Assembly: GCA_937949585.1 (NCBI GenBank)
Contig: CALEDW010000108.1
Coordinates: 1-15,423 of the forward strand
Length of the DNA stretch: 15,423 nucleotides
Direction: 5' to 3'
Source of the DNA: an uncultured Acidimicrobiia bacterium
GTDB lineage: Bacteria; Actinomycetota; Acidimicrobiia; IMCC26256; CALEDW01
A program made the position numbers and the translations under genes. Below the pieces are notes generated by a model. It saw only the letters and a list, made by a program, of their open reading frames with translations, was not told the DNA's origin and did not search any database. This document shows, piece by piece, positions 6,587 to 14,513 of this stretch. Within the stretch, counting starts at the first letter, position 1. Each line of letters starts with the position of its first letter.

Positions 6587-8595
6587 GGCCCGCCCGGGGC
6601 CGCGGCGCGCTCGAGGACCTCGGCCCGGAGCCGTTCCACGAACTCGTCGACGGCGACGTCACGCTCCGGCCGCTCGGCGGCCCGCCGGTTGACCCCCAGG
6701 GTGCCGGCCTCGGCGTCGGCGTCACCGACCACGCAGACGTAGGGCACCTTGTCGCCCTTGGCCCGCCGGATCCGCGCCCCCAGCGACTCGCCGTGGGCGG
6801 GGACGAGCTCCGCCCGGAACCCCTCGGCCCGCAGCCGATCGACCACCCGGAACGCGTAGGGGTCGTGACGGTCGGCGACGCCCGTCACCACCACCTGCAC
6901 CGGCGCGAGCCACAGCGGGAACGCCCCGGCGTAGTGCTCGACGAGGATGGCCAGGAACCGCTCGACGCTGCCGAACAGCGCTCGGTGGATCATGATCGGG
7001 CGGTGGCGCTGGTTGTCGGCGCCGACGTAGTGCAGGTCGAACCGCTGCGGCAGCTGGAAGTCGAGCTGGACCGTCGAGATCTGCCACGACCGGCCGATCG
7101 CGTCCCGGGTCTGCACCGAGATCTTCGGGCCGTAGAAGGCGCCGCCGCCCTCGTCGAGGTGCAGGTCGAGTCCGACCGCCTCCGCCACCGCCGCGAGCGC
7201 GTCGGTGGCTTCCTGCCACTCGTCGTCACGGCCCACCGCCTTACCCGGCGGCCGGGTCGACAGCTCGAGGTGGAAGTCGTCGAGCCCGTAGTCGCGCAGC
7301 ACCTCGAGGACGAAGTCGAGGATGGAACGGATCTCGTCGGGCATCTGCTCCCGGGTGCAGAAGATGTGCGCGTCGTCCTGGGTCATGCCCCGGACCCGGG
7401 TCAGGCCGTGCACCACCCCCGACTTCTCGTAGCGGTACACCGTGCCCAGCTCGAAGAACCGCAGGGGCAGCTCACGGTAGGAACGGATCCGGCTCCGGTA
7501 GATCAGGATGTGGAACGGGCAGTTCATCGGCTTGAGGTAGTACTCGGTGCCCCCGTCGAGCTCCATCGGCGGGAACATCCCCTCCGCGAACCACTCCAGA
7601 TGCCCCGAGGTCTCGAACAGGGCACGCTTGGTGATGTGCGGCGAGTAGACGAACTCGTAGCCGGCGGCGGCGTGCCGGCGGCGGGAGTCCTCCTCCATGA
7701 CCGCCCGCAGCGTGGCGCCACGGGGGTGGAACACGGCCAGGCCGGAGCCGATCTCGGGTGGGAACGAGAACAGGTCGAGCGCCACCCCCAGGTGGCGGTG
7801 GTCGCGGCGGGCGGCCTCCTCCAACCGCCCCAGGTGCTCGGCCAGCGCCTCCGGCGACTCCCAGGCGGTGCCGTAGATGCGCTGCAGCTGCGGGCCGCGC
7901 TCGTCACCCCGCCAGTAGGCCCCGGCCACCCGCTGGAGCCGGAACGCCCCGAGCCGGCCCGTCGAGGGCACGTGCGGGCCGGTGCAGAGGTCGCGGTAGG
8001 CCTCGGTGCCGTCGGGCCGCACGTTGCGGTACACGGTCACGGTCGAGCCCCCGGCGAAGTCGTGCCGGTCCTCCTCGTCGGCCTCACCGCCGCTGACCCG
8101 GTCGATGATCTCGAGCTTGTAGGGCTGGTCGGCGAAGAGCTCCCGGCCTGCGGCGAGGTCGACCTCCTCCCGCACGAAGGGCTGGTCCTCGGCCACCAGC
8201 TCGCGCATGCGGGCCTCGATGCGACCGAGGTCCTCGTCGGTGAAGTGCCGCCCCTCCGGCAACTCGAAGTCGTAGTAGAAGCCGTCGCTGATCGCCGGGC
8301 CGATCGCGTAGCGCGCACCGGGGAACAGGTCGAACACCGCCTGCGCGAGCAGGTGCGCGGTCGAGTGCCGTATCACCTCCCGTCCCTCCGGACTCGCGGC
8401 GGCCACGAACTCCACCTTGGCGTCGGTGTGCAGCGGTCGCGTGAGGTCGACGACGGTGCCGTCGACCCGCGCCGCGACCGCGTCGGCCACGGTGGTGGGG
8501 GCGAAGCGGGCACCGATCTCGGCGGGTGTCGCGCCGGGCGGCACGGTGACGCAGGAGCCGTCGGGCAGGGTCACGTTGATCGGGTCGGCCGGCAT
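6583..8595 (-). CDS. thrS: Threonine--tRNA ligase
   Basis: A complete 670-residue class II aminoacyl-tRNA synthetase charging tRNA-Thr. Domains in order: TGS domain (about 5-65); editing domain with HSTAH (His77, His81) and CTGPH (Cys204, His208) for removing mischarged Ser; catalytic core with motif 2 (FELGTVYRYEKSG, 381-393) and zinc ligands Cys359 (MNCP), His410 (QDDAH) and His537 (IHRALFGS, motif 3 region); and the C-terminal anticodon-binding domain from about 566 (VVVTGVADRHDPYAFRV). The ATG at 8595 gives the family N-terminus; the frame stays open to 9210 across the divergent SRPBCC gene, but that extension is spurious. A leader of only a few bases leaves no room for a T-box. It heads the thrS-HIT-membrane protein operon, as thrS heads the syntenic cluster in M. 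tuberculosis. Confidence 0.97.
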   Translation of the reverse strand: MPADPINVTLPDGSCVTVPPGATPAEIGARFAPTTVADAVAARVDGTVVDLTRPLHTDAKVEFVAAASPEGREVIRHSTAHLLAQAVFDLFPGARYAIGPAISDGFYYDFELPEGRHFTDEDLGRIEARMRELVAEDQPFVREEVDLAAGRELFADQPYKLEIIDRVSGGEADEEDRHDFAGGSTVTVYRNVRPDGTEAYRDLCTGPHVPSTGRLGAFRLQRVAGAYWRGDERGPQLQRIYGTAWESPEALAEHLGRLEEAARRDHRHLGVALDLFSFPPEIGSGLAVFHPRGATLRAVMEEDSRRRHAAAGYEFVYSPHITKRALFETSGHLEWFAEGMFPPMELDGGTEYYLKPMNCPFHILIYRSRIRSYRELPLRFFELGTVYRYEKSGVVHGLTRVRGMTQDDAHIFCTREQMPDEIRSILDFVLEVLRDYGLDDFHLELSTRPPGKAVGRDDEWQEATDALAAVAEAVGLDLHLDEGGGAFYGPKISVQTRDAIGRSWQISTVQLDFQLPQRFDLHYVGADNQRHRPIMIHRALFGSVERFLAILVEHYAGAFPLWLAPVQVVVTGVADRHDPYAFRVVDRLRAEGFRAELVPAHGESLGARIRRAKGDKVPYVCVVGDADAEAGTLGVNRRAAERPERDVAVDEFVERLRAEVLERAAAPGGP

Positions 8596-8604
8596 TGGCC
8601 GGCG

Positions 8605-8610
8605 AGGATA
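8605..8610 (-). promoter_or_regulatory. Candidate -10 element of thrS
   Basis: TATCCT on the minus strand lies 9 nt before the thrS ATG, implying a leader of about 2-3 nt. No clear -35 is seen; its place would fall within the start of the divergent SRPBCC gene. Confidence 0.4.
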
Positions 8611-8619
8611 CCGGCGACC

Positions 8620-8625
8620 TAGCCT
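8620..8625 (+). promoter_or_regulatory. Candidate -10 element of the SRPBCC gene (leaderless)
   Basis: TAGCCT is followed by exactly 6 nt and then the ATG at 8632, the leaderless geometry also seen at pgsA. A weak -35-like TTGGCC lies at 8595-8600 with a 19-nt spacer, overlapping the first base of the thrS start codon. Confidence 0.4.
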
Positions 8626-8631
8626 CCGCCG

Positions 8632-9015
8632 ATGGCCCGGGATGCCGTGACCCGCGAGATCGCCGCCGACCCCGACACCGTCTGGGAGGTGGTCGCCGAC
8701 TTCGGCGGCATCGACCGCTGGCTGCCCGGGGTGGAGGCCTGCACGCTCGACGGCGAGGTTCGCCAGATCGAGCTCGGCGGGATGACCCTGCGCGAGGAGC
8801 GCCTCGAGTGCGACCCCGACGCCCGCCGGCTGCGGTACCGGATCGTCGACGGCGCCCCGGTGGAGGCGCACGAGGCGGTCCTGACCGTCACCGCGGCGGA
8901 CGCCGGCTGTCGGGTGACCTGGGAGCTGGAGGTGCGCCCCGACGAGATGGTGCCGCTCATCCTGGACGTCTACCGGACGGGCCTCGACGCGCTCGCCGCC
9001 CACGTCGGCGGCTAG
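8632..9015 (+). CDS. SRPBCC (START/polyketide cyclase-like) family protein
   Basis: A 127-residue single-domain protein. The N-terminal DAVTREIAADPDTVWEVVADFGGIDRWLPGV is characteristic of the SRPBCC/polyketide_cyc2 fold (first strand, the two short helices of the VWEVVADF segment, then the W-L-P turn). Alternating strands follow (LRYRIVDGAPVEAHEAVLTV, CRVTWELEVRP), then a long C-terminal helix (ILDVYRTGLDALAAHVGG) that lines the hydrophobic pocket in this fold. No signal peptide or membrane segment, so probably cytosolic. Members bind or carry hydrophobic ligands; the ligand here cannot be predicted. It is transcribed alone, divergent from thrS (36 bp) and convergent with mshC (76 bp). The ATG start has no Shine-Dalgarno, consistent with a leaderless message. 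Confidence 0.87.
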   Translation: MARDAVTREIAADPDTVWEVVADFGGIDRWLPGVEACTLDGEVRQIELGGMTLREERLECDPDARRLRYRIVDGAPVEAHEAVLTVTAADAGCRVTWELEVRPDEMVPLILDVYRTGLDALAAHVGG

Positions 9016-9042
9016 GCGACCGTCCCCGCCGCCGCCCGGGCA

Positions 9043-9084
9043 CCGGACCGGGAGGCCTCGCGGCCGACGTCGGCGCCGGTCCGG
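9043..9084. terminator. Inverted repeat between convergent genes, possible bidirectional terminator
   Basis: The arms CCGGACC (9043-9049) and GGTCCGG (9078-9084) are perfectly complementary and enclose a 12-bp perfect palindrome GCCGACGTCGGC (9063-9074). They sit in the 76-bp gap between the stops of the SRPBCC gene and mshC. There is no T-run on either strand, so it would not be a classical intrinsic terminator; GC-rich actinomycete terminators often lack one. Confidence 0.4.
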
Positions 9085-9091
9085 CGGGCGT

Positions 9092-10273
9092 TCAGCGCAC
9101 CGGCCGGCGCAGGTCGAGGCCGACCAGGTCGCCGAGTTCGACGAGCACCTGTGGTGCGGAGGGATCGGTCCCGCCCGACAGCACGGCGTCGGCGAGCTCG
9201 GCCAGGGCATCGAGGGCCGCCGGTGCGTTGAGATCCGCGTCGAGCGCGTCCCGCACCCGGGCGGCGAAGGGCCGTGGGTCCGGCCCGGCCGGGGCCGTCG
9301 CCGCTGCGACCAGTCGGCGCAAGAGGGCGTCGCCGTCCCAGATGTCGGTGTCGTGCCACTCGAACCCGGAGCGGTAGTGGTGGCGCATGAGCGCGAGCCG
9401 CACCGCGCGGGGGTCGTGATCGGCGAGCAGGTCGCTGACGAACACGAGGTTCCCGAGCGACTTGCTCATCTTCTCGCCCTCGTAGGCCACCATCGCCGAG
9501 TGGAGCCAGTGGCGAACGAACGGCTCCCCCGTGAACGACTCGCTCTGGGCCACCTCGCACTCGTGGTGCGGGAAGATGAGGTCGGTGCCGCCCCCGTGCA
9601 GGTCGAGGGTGGGGCCGAGCTCCTGGAGGGCCATAGCCGAGCACTCGATGTGCCACCCCGGCCGGCCCACCCCGAAGGGCGCCCGCCAGGCCGGCTCGTC
9701 GGGCAGCGAGGGCTGCCAGAGCACGAAGTCGAGCGGGTCCCGCCGGTGGGGGTCGTCGGGGTTCCCGCCCCGGGCCCGGGCCAGCCGGATCATCTGGTCG
9801 CGGCGGTAGTGGCTGAGCTCACCGAAGCGGGGGAAGGTCGAGGTGTCGAAGTAGGCGGTGCCGTGGGTGAGGTAGGCGTGGCCGGCGTCGAGCAGCCCCT
9901 CCACCATCCGGATGATCTCGCCGATCGTCTCGGTGACCCGGGGCTCGCGCTCGGGTGGTCGCATCCCCAGGGCATCCATGTCGGCGTGGAACCGGGCCAG
10001 TTCCCGGTCGGCCAGCTCCAGGTATCCCACCCCCAACTCGCGGGCCTTGGGGAGGATGGAGTCGTCGACGTCGGTGACGTTGCGCACCATCCGCACCTCG
10101 TGCCCGAGCTCGGTGAGGCGCCGCACCAGCAGGTCGTAGGTGAGGTAGGTGGCGGCGTGCCCGAGGTGGGTGGCGTCGTAGGGGGTGATCCCGCACACGT
10201 AGATCCGCACCACCCGGCCGGGCGCGAACGGGACCACCGCCCGCCGGGCGGTGTCGTAGAGCCGGATCGTCAC
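9092..10273 (-). CDS. mshC: Mycothiol ligase MshC (cysteine:1D-myo-inosityl glucosaminide ligase)
   Basis: A 393-residue class I synthetase-like enzyme that activates cysteine with ATP and joins it to glucosaminyl-inositol (GlcN-Ins), the third enzyme of mycothiol synthesis. Seen: RIYVCGITPYDATHLGHAATY with the HIGH-type motif HLGH (36-39); zinc ligands Cys27, Cys211 (WHIEC) and His236 (IFPHHE); and KMSKS (268-272). The phrase GITPYDATHLGHA and the spacing follow mycobacterial MshC (about 412 residues). The protein lacks most of the C-terminal tRNA-binding part of CysS (about 460-470 residues), so MshC is preferred over cysteinyl-tRNA synthetase. The GTG start at 10273 overlaps the npdG stop by 4 bases (GTGA). 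MshC implies a mycothiol-making actinomycete; the remaining msh genes are not in the window. Confidence 0.88.
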   Translation of the reverse strand: MTIRLYDTARRAVVPFAPGRVVRIYVCGITPYDATHLGHAATYLTYDLLVRRLTELGHEVRMVRNVTDVDDSILPKARELGVGYLELADRELARFHADMDALGMRPPEREPRVTETIGEIIRMVEGLLDAGHAYLTHGTAYFDTSTFPRFGELSHYRRDQMIRLARARGGNPDDPHRRDPLDFVLWQPSLPDEPAWRAPFGVGRPGWHIECSAMALQELGPTLDLHGGGTDLIFPHHECEVAQSESFTGEPFVRHWLHSAMVAYEGEKMSKSLGNLVFVSDLLADHDPRAVRLALMRHHYRSGFEWHDTDIWDGDALLRRLVAAATAPAGPDPRPFAARVRDALDADLNAPAALDALAELADAVLSGGTDPSAPQVLVELGDLVGLDLRRPVR

Positions 10274-10923
10274 GGGATCCCGCCGAGCCTGAGACTCGCC
10301 CGCACCTTGTGGCGGAGGTTGATGGTGAGCAGCACCGCGGCGAAGGTCTCCATGCCGACCGCGTTCTCCAGCGACCCGCCGTCGAAGGCCCGCAGGTCGG
10401 GGATCGCGGCGATGAGCTCCATCAGGGTTCGCCGCGCCCCGTCGTCGTCACCGCAGGCCACCACGTCGCTGGCCATCTTCAGGCTCAGGTCCACGAACTC
10501 CGCCGCCGGCACGAGGTGGAACGCGGTGCACACCTTGGAGCGCCAGAGCAGCGCCTGCATCTCCTTGGCGATCGAGCCGTGCGGCGGGAGCACGGCGTTG
10601 AACTCGGTACCCCGGCGCACGAGGTTGTTGGCCATCGACACCACGATCCGGCCCACCAGCTGGTCGGCGAAGTACCGGGCGGTGGCGAGGGCGGCGTCGG
10701 CCTGCACCGCCACGATCACCACGTCGGCGTCGCAGGCGGCGTGGTTGGCGACGGGCCGGATCCCGGCCACCCGGCGCCCCCAGCGGTCCTGCAGCTCGGC
10801 GACGACCCGGGCCGACTTCGCCGGGTCGCGCGAGCCGGCCAGGACCTCGAACCCGTTGTCGGCGAGCCGGGCCGCCAGCCCCCGACCCGCGGGGCCGGTG
10901 GCCCCCAGCACGCCGATGCGCAT
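10270..10923 (-). CDS. npdG: NADPH-dependent F420 reductase (F420:NADP oxidoreductase)
   Basis: A 217-residue protein that transfers hydride between NADP(H) and coenzyme F420. Seen: the N-terminal Rossmann motif MRIGVLGATGPAGRG (G-x-T-G-x2-G-x-G), then GSRDPAKS, where Ser-Arg binds the NADP 2'-phosphate; ADVVIVAV; KVCTAFHLVPAAEF; VACGDDDGAR; and LRAFDGGSLENA near 180. The last three match the archaeal Fno/NpdG family closely in order. ATG at 10923 is chosen because the family begins MRIG; an ATG four codons upstream (10935) is equally possible and neither has a good Shine-Dalgarno. It lies about 50 bp after the dnaE stop in the same direction and is translationally coupled to mshC. The cell should therefore make F420; no F420 biosynthesis gene is visible here. 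Confidence 0.9.
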   Translation of the reverse strand: MRIGVLGATGPAGRGLAARLADNGFEVLAGSRDPAKSARVVAELQDRWGRRVAGIRPVANHAACDADVVIVAVQADAALATARYFADQLVGRIVVSMANNLVRRGTEFNAVLPPHGSIAKEMQALLWRSKVCTAFHLVPAAEFVDLSLKMASDVVACGDDDGARRTLMELIAAIPDLRAFDGGSLENAVGMETFAAVLLTINLRHKVRASLRLGGIP

Positions 10924-10973
10924 CGCGCCAAGCATGGCACGCCGTTGCGCACCCCCCCAACCCGCGGTCCGGC

Positions 10974-13900
10974 TCAGCGGACGATGCAGTCGGGCCCGAG
11001 CAGGACCCGCAGCTCGGCGTACAACCCGTTGCGGTCGTCGACCCGGAACGTGTCGGCCAGACGCACGACCACCGTCCGTCCCGGCTCCTCCACGTGCACG
11101 AACACCGGGACCGGTCCCGGGTGCTCGGACAGAACCTCCTGCAGGCGCCGGAGCCGGTCGGGGCCGAGGCCCCCCGCCCGCACCCGCAGCCGCAGGGGCG
11201 GCACGCCGTCGGCGGGCAGCTCGGGGCGGGTCACCTCCAACGCGATGAGCTTGCGCTCGTCGTCGCGGGCGTCGAGGCGTCCTTTCACCACCACGAGGGC
11301 GTCGTCGGCGAGCAGGTCGGCGACCTGCGCCATCGTCTTGGGGAACACCATCACCTCGACGGCGGCCTCGAGGTCCTCGAGGCTGAAGGTGGCCATGGCG
11401 TCACCCCGCTTGGTGTACCGGCGGTTGAGCCCGGTGATCACCCCGCCCACGGTCCGCACCTCCCCGTCCCGGAGGTCCCGCAGGTCCGCCACGGTGGCGT
11501 CGGTGTGGCGGCGCAAGGCGTGCTCGGCACCCATGAGCGGGTGGTCGGACACGTAGAGCCCCAGCATCTCCTTCTCGTGGGCGAGCCGCTCGGTCTTGGT
11601 GAACTCGACCTCCGGTACCGCGATCCGGTCGTCGAAGGCGCCGGGCTCGTCGGCGTGGTCGGCGAGATCGAAGAAGCTGAGGGCCCCCGCCTCGCGCTGG
11701 CGCCGGGCGGCCAGGCTCCGATCCACGACGTGCTCGAACACCTCGAGCAGGCCGCGCCGGGGATGACCGAGGCTGTCGAAGGCCCCGGCCTTGATGAGCG
11801 ACTCCACGGTCCGCTTGTTGAGGACCCCCGCGTCGACCCGGGCACAGAAGTCGTGGAAGTCCCGGTAGGGCCCGCCCCGGGCCCGCTCCTCCACGACGGC
11901 GCGAACCACCCCCTCCCCCACGTTGCGCACCGCAGAGAGCCCGAAGCGGATCGCGCCGTCGTCGGTGACGGTGAAGTCGGACTCGGAGCCGTTCACGTCG
12001 GGTACCAGCACCGGGATGTCGCGCTGGCGGCACTCGCCGAGGAAGACCGCGGTCTGGTCCTTGTTGGCCTTCACGCTCGTCAGCTGGGCGGCCAGGTACT
12101 CGCGCGGGTGGTTCGCCTTGAGCCAGGCCGTCTGGTACGCCAGGAGCCCGTAGCCGACGGTGTGGCTCTTGTTGAACGAGTAGTCGGCGAACGGCTCGAT
12201 GGTGTCGAAGTACCGCTCTGCGAACGCCCGGTCGTGCCCGTTGCGGACGCAGCCCTCCACGAACTTCGTGCGCTGCTGGGCGATGAGCTCCCGGTCCTTC
12301 TTCCCCGTGGCCTTGCGGAGGTCGTCGGCCTCCTCGAGGCTGTAGCCGGCGAGCTTCTGGCTCACCCGCATGAGCTGCTCTTGGTACACCATGAGGCCGT
12401 AGGTCTCCGCCAGGATCTCCTCGAGGTCGGGGTGGTCGTAGGTGACCGGCTTGCGCCCGTTCTTGCGGTCGGCGTACTCGTGGTGCCAGTTCTGGGCCAT
12501 CGGGCCCGGTCGGTACAGGGCGAGCACCGCGGAGACGTCCTCGAAGGTGGTCGGCGCCATCGACCGGAGCAGCGCCCGCATCGGCGGGGATTCGAGCTGG
12601 AACACGCCGACGGTGTCACCGCGGCGCAGCAGCTCGAACGTCGCCGGGTCGTCGAGCGGCACCCGGTCGATGTCGGGGCGGCGTCCGGTCCTGCGCTCGA
12701 TGAGGTCGAGGGCGATCTCGATGACGTCGAGGTTGCGCAACCCGAGGAAGTCCATCTTGAGCAGCCCGAGCGCCTCGACGCCGTGCAGCTCGTACTGGGT
12801 GACGATCGGGGCGTCCTCGGCCCGCCCGCCCGGCTGCGGCTTGCGCTGCACCGGGAGGTAGTCGGTGAGCGGCTCCCGGGTGATCACCACACCGGCGGCG
12901 TGCACGCTGTCCTGGCGCCGCAGGCCTTCGAGCGTGCGGGCCACGTCGATGACCCGGCGGGCGTCGGGGTCCGACTCGTACAGCGCCCGCAGCTCGGCGG
13001 CCATCTTGTACCCGTCCTCGTGGGCCGGGTCGAGCTCGAGACAGGCGCGCAGGGGGGTGTCCCGCCCCATGATCAGCGGGGGCATGAGCTTGGCGATGCG
13101 GTCGCCCACCGCGTACGGGTAGTCGAGCACCCGCGCCGCGTCCCGCACCGCGGCCCGGGCTTTGATCGTGGAGAAGGTGATGATCTGCGCGACGCGGTCG
13201 GCGCCGTAGCGCTCGGCGGCGTAGCGGATGATCTCCCCCCGGAAGCGGGAGTCGAAGTCGATGTCGATGTCGGGCATCTGCCTCCGCCCCGGGTTCAGGA
13301 ACCGCTCGAAGAGGAGCCCGTGGCGGATGGGGTCGATCTCGACGATCCCCAGGCAGTAGGCCACGCAGCTGCCCGCCGCCGAGCCGCGCCCCGGACCCAC
13401 CCGGATGCCCCGGCTGCGGGCGGCCTGCACGAGGTCCCAGACGATGAGGAAGTAGGCGTCGAACCCCATCGAGGAGATCACGCCGAGCTCCCGGTCGATC
13501 CGCTCGACCACGTGGGCGGGCGGAGGATCGCCGTAGCGCCGACGCGCCCCGTCCCAGGTGAGTTCGGCGAGGTAGCTGGCCTCGGTGTGCCCCTCGGGCA
13601 CGGGGAAGGCGGGCAGGATCGTCTGACCGAACGCGATGTCGACGTCGGCCCGCTCCGCCACCCACAGCGTGTTGTCGCAGGCCTCGGGGAGGTCTGCGAA
13701 CAGGGCCCGCATCTCCGCCGCCGACTTCAGGTAGAACTCCTCGGAGCCGAACCGGAGCCGGTCGGTCTCGTGGATCTTCGCCCCGGTCTGCACGCACAGC
13801 AGCGCGTCGTGCGCCTCGGCGTCGGCGGCGTGGGTGTAGTGGCTGTCGTTCGTGGCCAGCAGCGGCGCGCCGATCTCCCGGGCCAGCTCGACGAGCTGGG

Positions 13901-14468
13901 GGTTCACGATCCGGTCCTCGGCCAGCCCGTGGTCCTGGATCTCGATGAAGAAGTGCTCGGGACCGAACACGTCCCGGAACCGGGCGGCCGCCTCCCGGGC
14001 GCCGGCCCGGTCGCCGGCGAGCAGGCGCTGGCAGACGAGCCCGCCCAAACAGCCGCTGGTGGCGATCACCCCTTCGTGGTGGCGTTCGAGGAGCTCCCAG
14101 TCGGAGCGGGGGTGGTAGTAGAAGCCGTCGAGGAATGCGTACGACGAGATCCGGATCAAGTTGTGGTATCCGAGCGTCGTCTCGGCGAGCAGGGTGAGGT
14201 GGTAGACGTGGTGGTCGTGTCGGCGGGGTCGGTCGAAGCGGCTCCCGTCGGTGAAGTACCCCTCCATCCCCAGCACCGGCGTGAGGTCGCGCTCACGGGC
14301 GAGCCGGTAGAAGTCGAGGACGCCGTACATGTTCCCGTGGTCGGTGATCCCGACGGCGGGCTGGCCGTCGGCCGCGGCAACGTCGAGGACCTCGGCGATG
14401 CGGGAGGCCCCGTCGAGCATCGAGTACTCGGTGTGCAGGTGCAGGTGGCAGAACGATGATGACGTCAC
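10974..14468 (-). CDS. dnaE: DNA polymerase III subunit alpha (replicative)
   Basis: A DnaE1-type polymerase of 1,164 residues. Domains: N-terminal PHP domain with HLHLHTEYSMLDG (His10, His12, Asp19), TDHGNMYG, the Glu of GMEGYF, YHLTLL, SGCLGG and TNDSHY; polymerase palm/fingers with GPGRGSAAGS (about 358-367), catalytic PDIDIDFD (399-406) and MDFLGLRNL (Asp573); helix-hairpin-helix region; and a C-terminal OB-fold (GVITGLNRRYTKRG) and small tail domain. All nine metal-ligand positions described for M. tuberculosis DnaE1 PHP appear kept, so it probably proofreads through PHP. The GTG at 14468 gives a family-like N-terminus (VTSSSFCHLHLH) and lies downstream of a good promoter. An ATG at 14525 is in frame, but it falls inside that promoter and adds sequence absent from relatives. 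GAGAGGGG lies 13 nt upstream, rather far. Confidence 0.96.
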   Translation of the reverse strand: MTSSSFCHLHLHTEYSMLDGASRIAEVLDVAAADGQPAVGITDHGNMYGVLDFYRLARERDLTPVLGMEGYFTDGSRFDRPRRHDHHVYHLTLLAETTLGYHNLIRISSYAFLDGFYYHPRSDWELLERHHEGVIATSGCLGGLVCQRLLAGDRAGAREAAARFRDVFGPEHFFIEIQDHGLAEDRIVNPQLVELAREIGAPLLATNDSHYTHAADAEAHDALLCVQTGAKIHETDRLRFGSEEFYLKSAAEMRALFADLPEACDNTLWVAERADVDIAFGQTILPAFPVPEGHTEASYLAELTWDGARRRYGDPPPAHVVERIDRELGVISSMGFDAYFLIVWDLVQAARSRGIRVGPGRGSAAGSCVAYCLGIVEIDPIRHGLLFERFLNPGRRQMPDIDIDFDSRFRGEIIRYAAERYGADRVAQIITFSTIKARAAVRDAARVLDYPYAVGDRIAKLMPPLIMGRDTPLRACLELDPAHEDGYKMAAELRALYESDPDARRVIDVARTLEGLRRQDSVHAAGVVITREPLTDYLPVQRKPQPGGRAEDAPIVTQYELHGVEALGLLKMDFLGLRNLDVIEIALDLIERRTGRRPDIDRVPLDDPATFELLRRGDTVGVFQLESPPMRALLRSMAPTTFEDVSAVLALYRPGPMAQNWHHEYADRKNGRKPVTYDHPDLEEILAETYGLMVYQEQLMRVSQKLAGYSLEEADDLRKATGKKDRELIAQQRTKFVEGCVRNGHDRAFAERYFDTIEPFADYSFNKSHTVGYGLLAYQTAWLKANHPREYLAAQLTSVKANKDQTAVFLGECRQRDIPVLVPDVNGSESDFTVTDDGAIRFGLSAVRNVGEGVVRAVVEERARGGPYRDFHDFCARVDAGVLNKRTVESLIKAGAFDSLGHPRRGLLEVFEHVVDRSLAARRQREAGALSFFDLADHADEPGAFDDRIAVPEVEFTKTERLAHEKEMLGLYVSDHPLMGAEHALRRHTDATVADLRDLRDGEVRTVGGVITGLNRRYTKRGDAMATFSLEDLEAAVEVMVFPKTMAQVADLLADDALVVVKGRLDARDDERKLIALEVTRPELPADGVPPLRLRVRAGGLGPDRLRRLQEVLSEHPGPVPVFVHVEEPGRTVVVRLADTFRVDDRNGLYAELRVLLGPDCIVR

Positions 14469-14513
14469 GGCCCGCCGTCGGCCCCTCTCGGAATCACAAC
14501 GGTGTAACCCGCC

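Noticed and set aside
6793..8622. A 609-codon open frame on the plus strand, antisense to thrS
   Set aside because: Shadow of thrS: Val/Glu/His-rich, no motif, no start signal.
8596..9210. N-terminal extension of the thrS frame up to 9210
   Set aside because: It overlaps the whole SRPBCC coding region on the other strand, lacks TGS-domain homology, and ThrS is already complete from 8595.
9092..10273. Cysteinyl-tRNA synthetase as identity of the mshC gene
   Set aside because: The length (393), the missing C-terminal tRNA-binding region and the MshC-type GITPYDATHLGHAATY segment favour MshC, although the families are related.
10952..10958. A run of seven C between dnaE and npdG as a phase-variable tract
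   Set aside because: It is short, lies outside coding sequence and away from any recognised promoter spacer; homopolymers of this length are unremarkable in this composition.
9353..11248. A 631-codon open frame on the plus strand crossing mshC, npdG and the end of dnaE
   Set aside because: It spans three real minus-strand genes and shows no domain; a high-GC artefact.
11094..14459. A 1,121-codon open frame on the plus strand, antisense to dnaE
   Set aside because: Its translation is Gly/Val/Asp/Leu-rich with no domain signature and mirrors the dnaE codons; long antisense frames are expected in DNA this GC-rich. dnaE itself is unambiguous.
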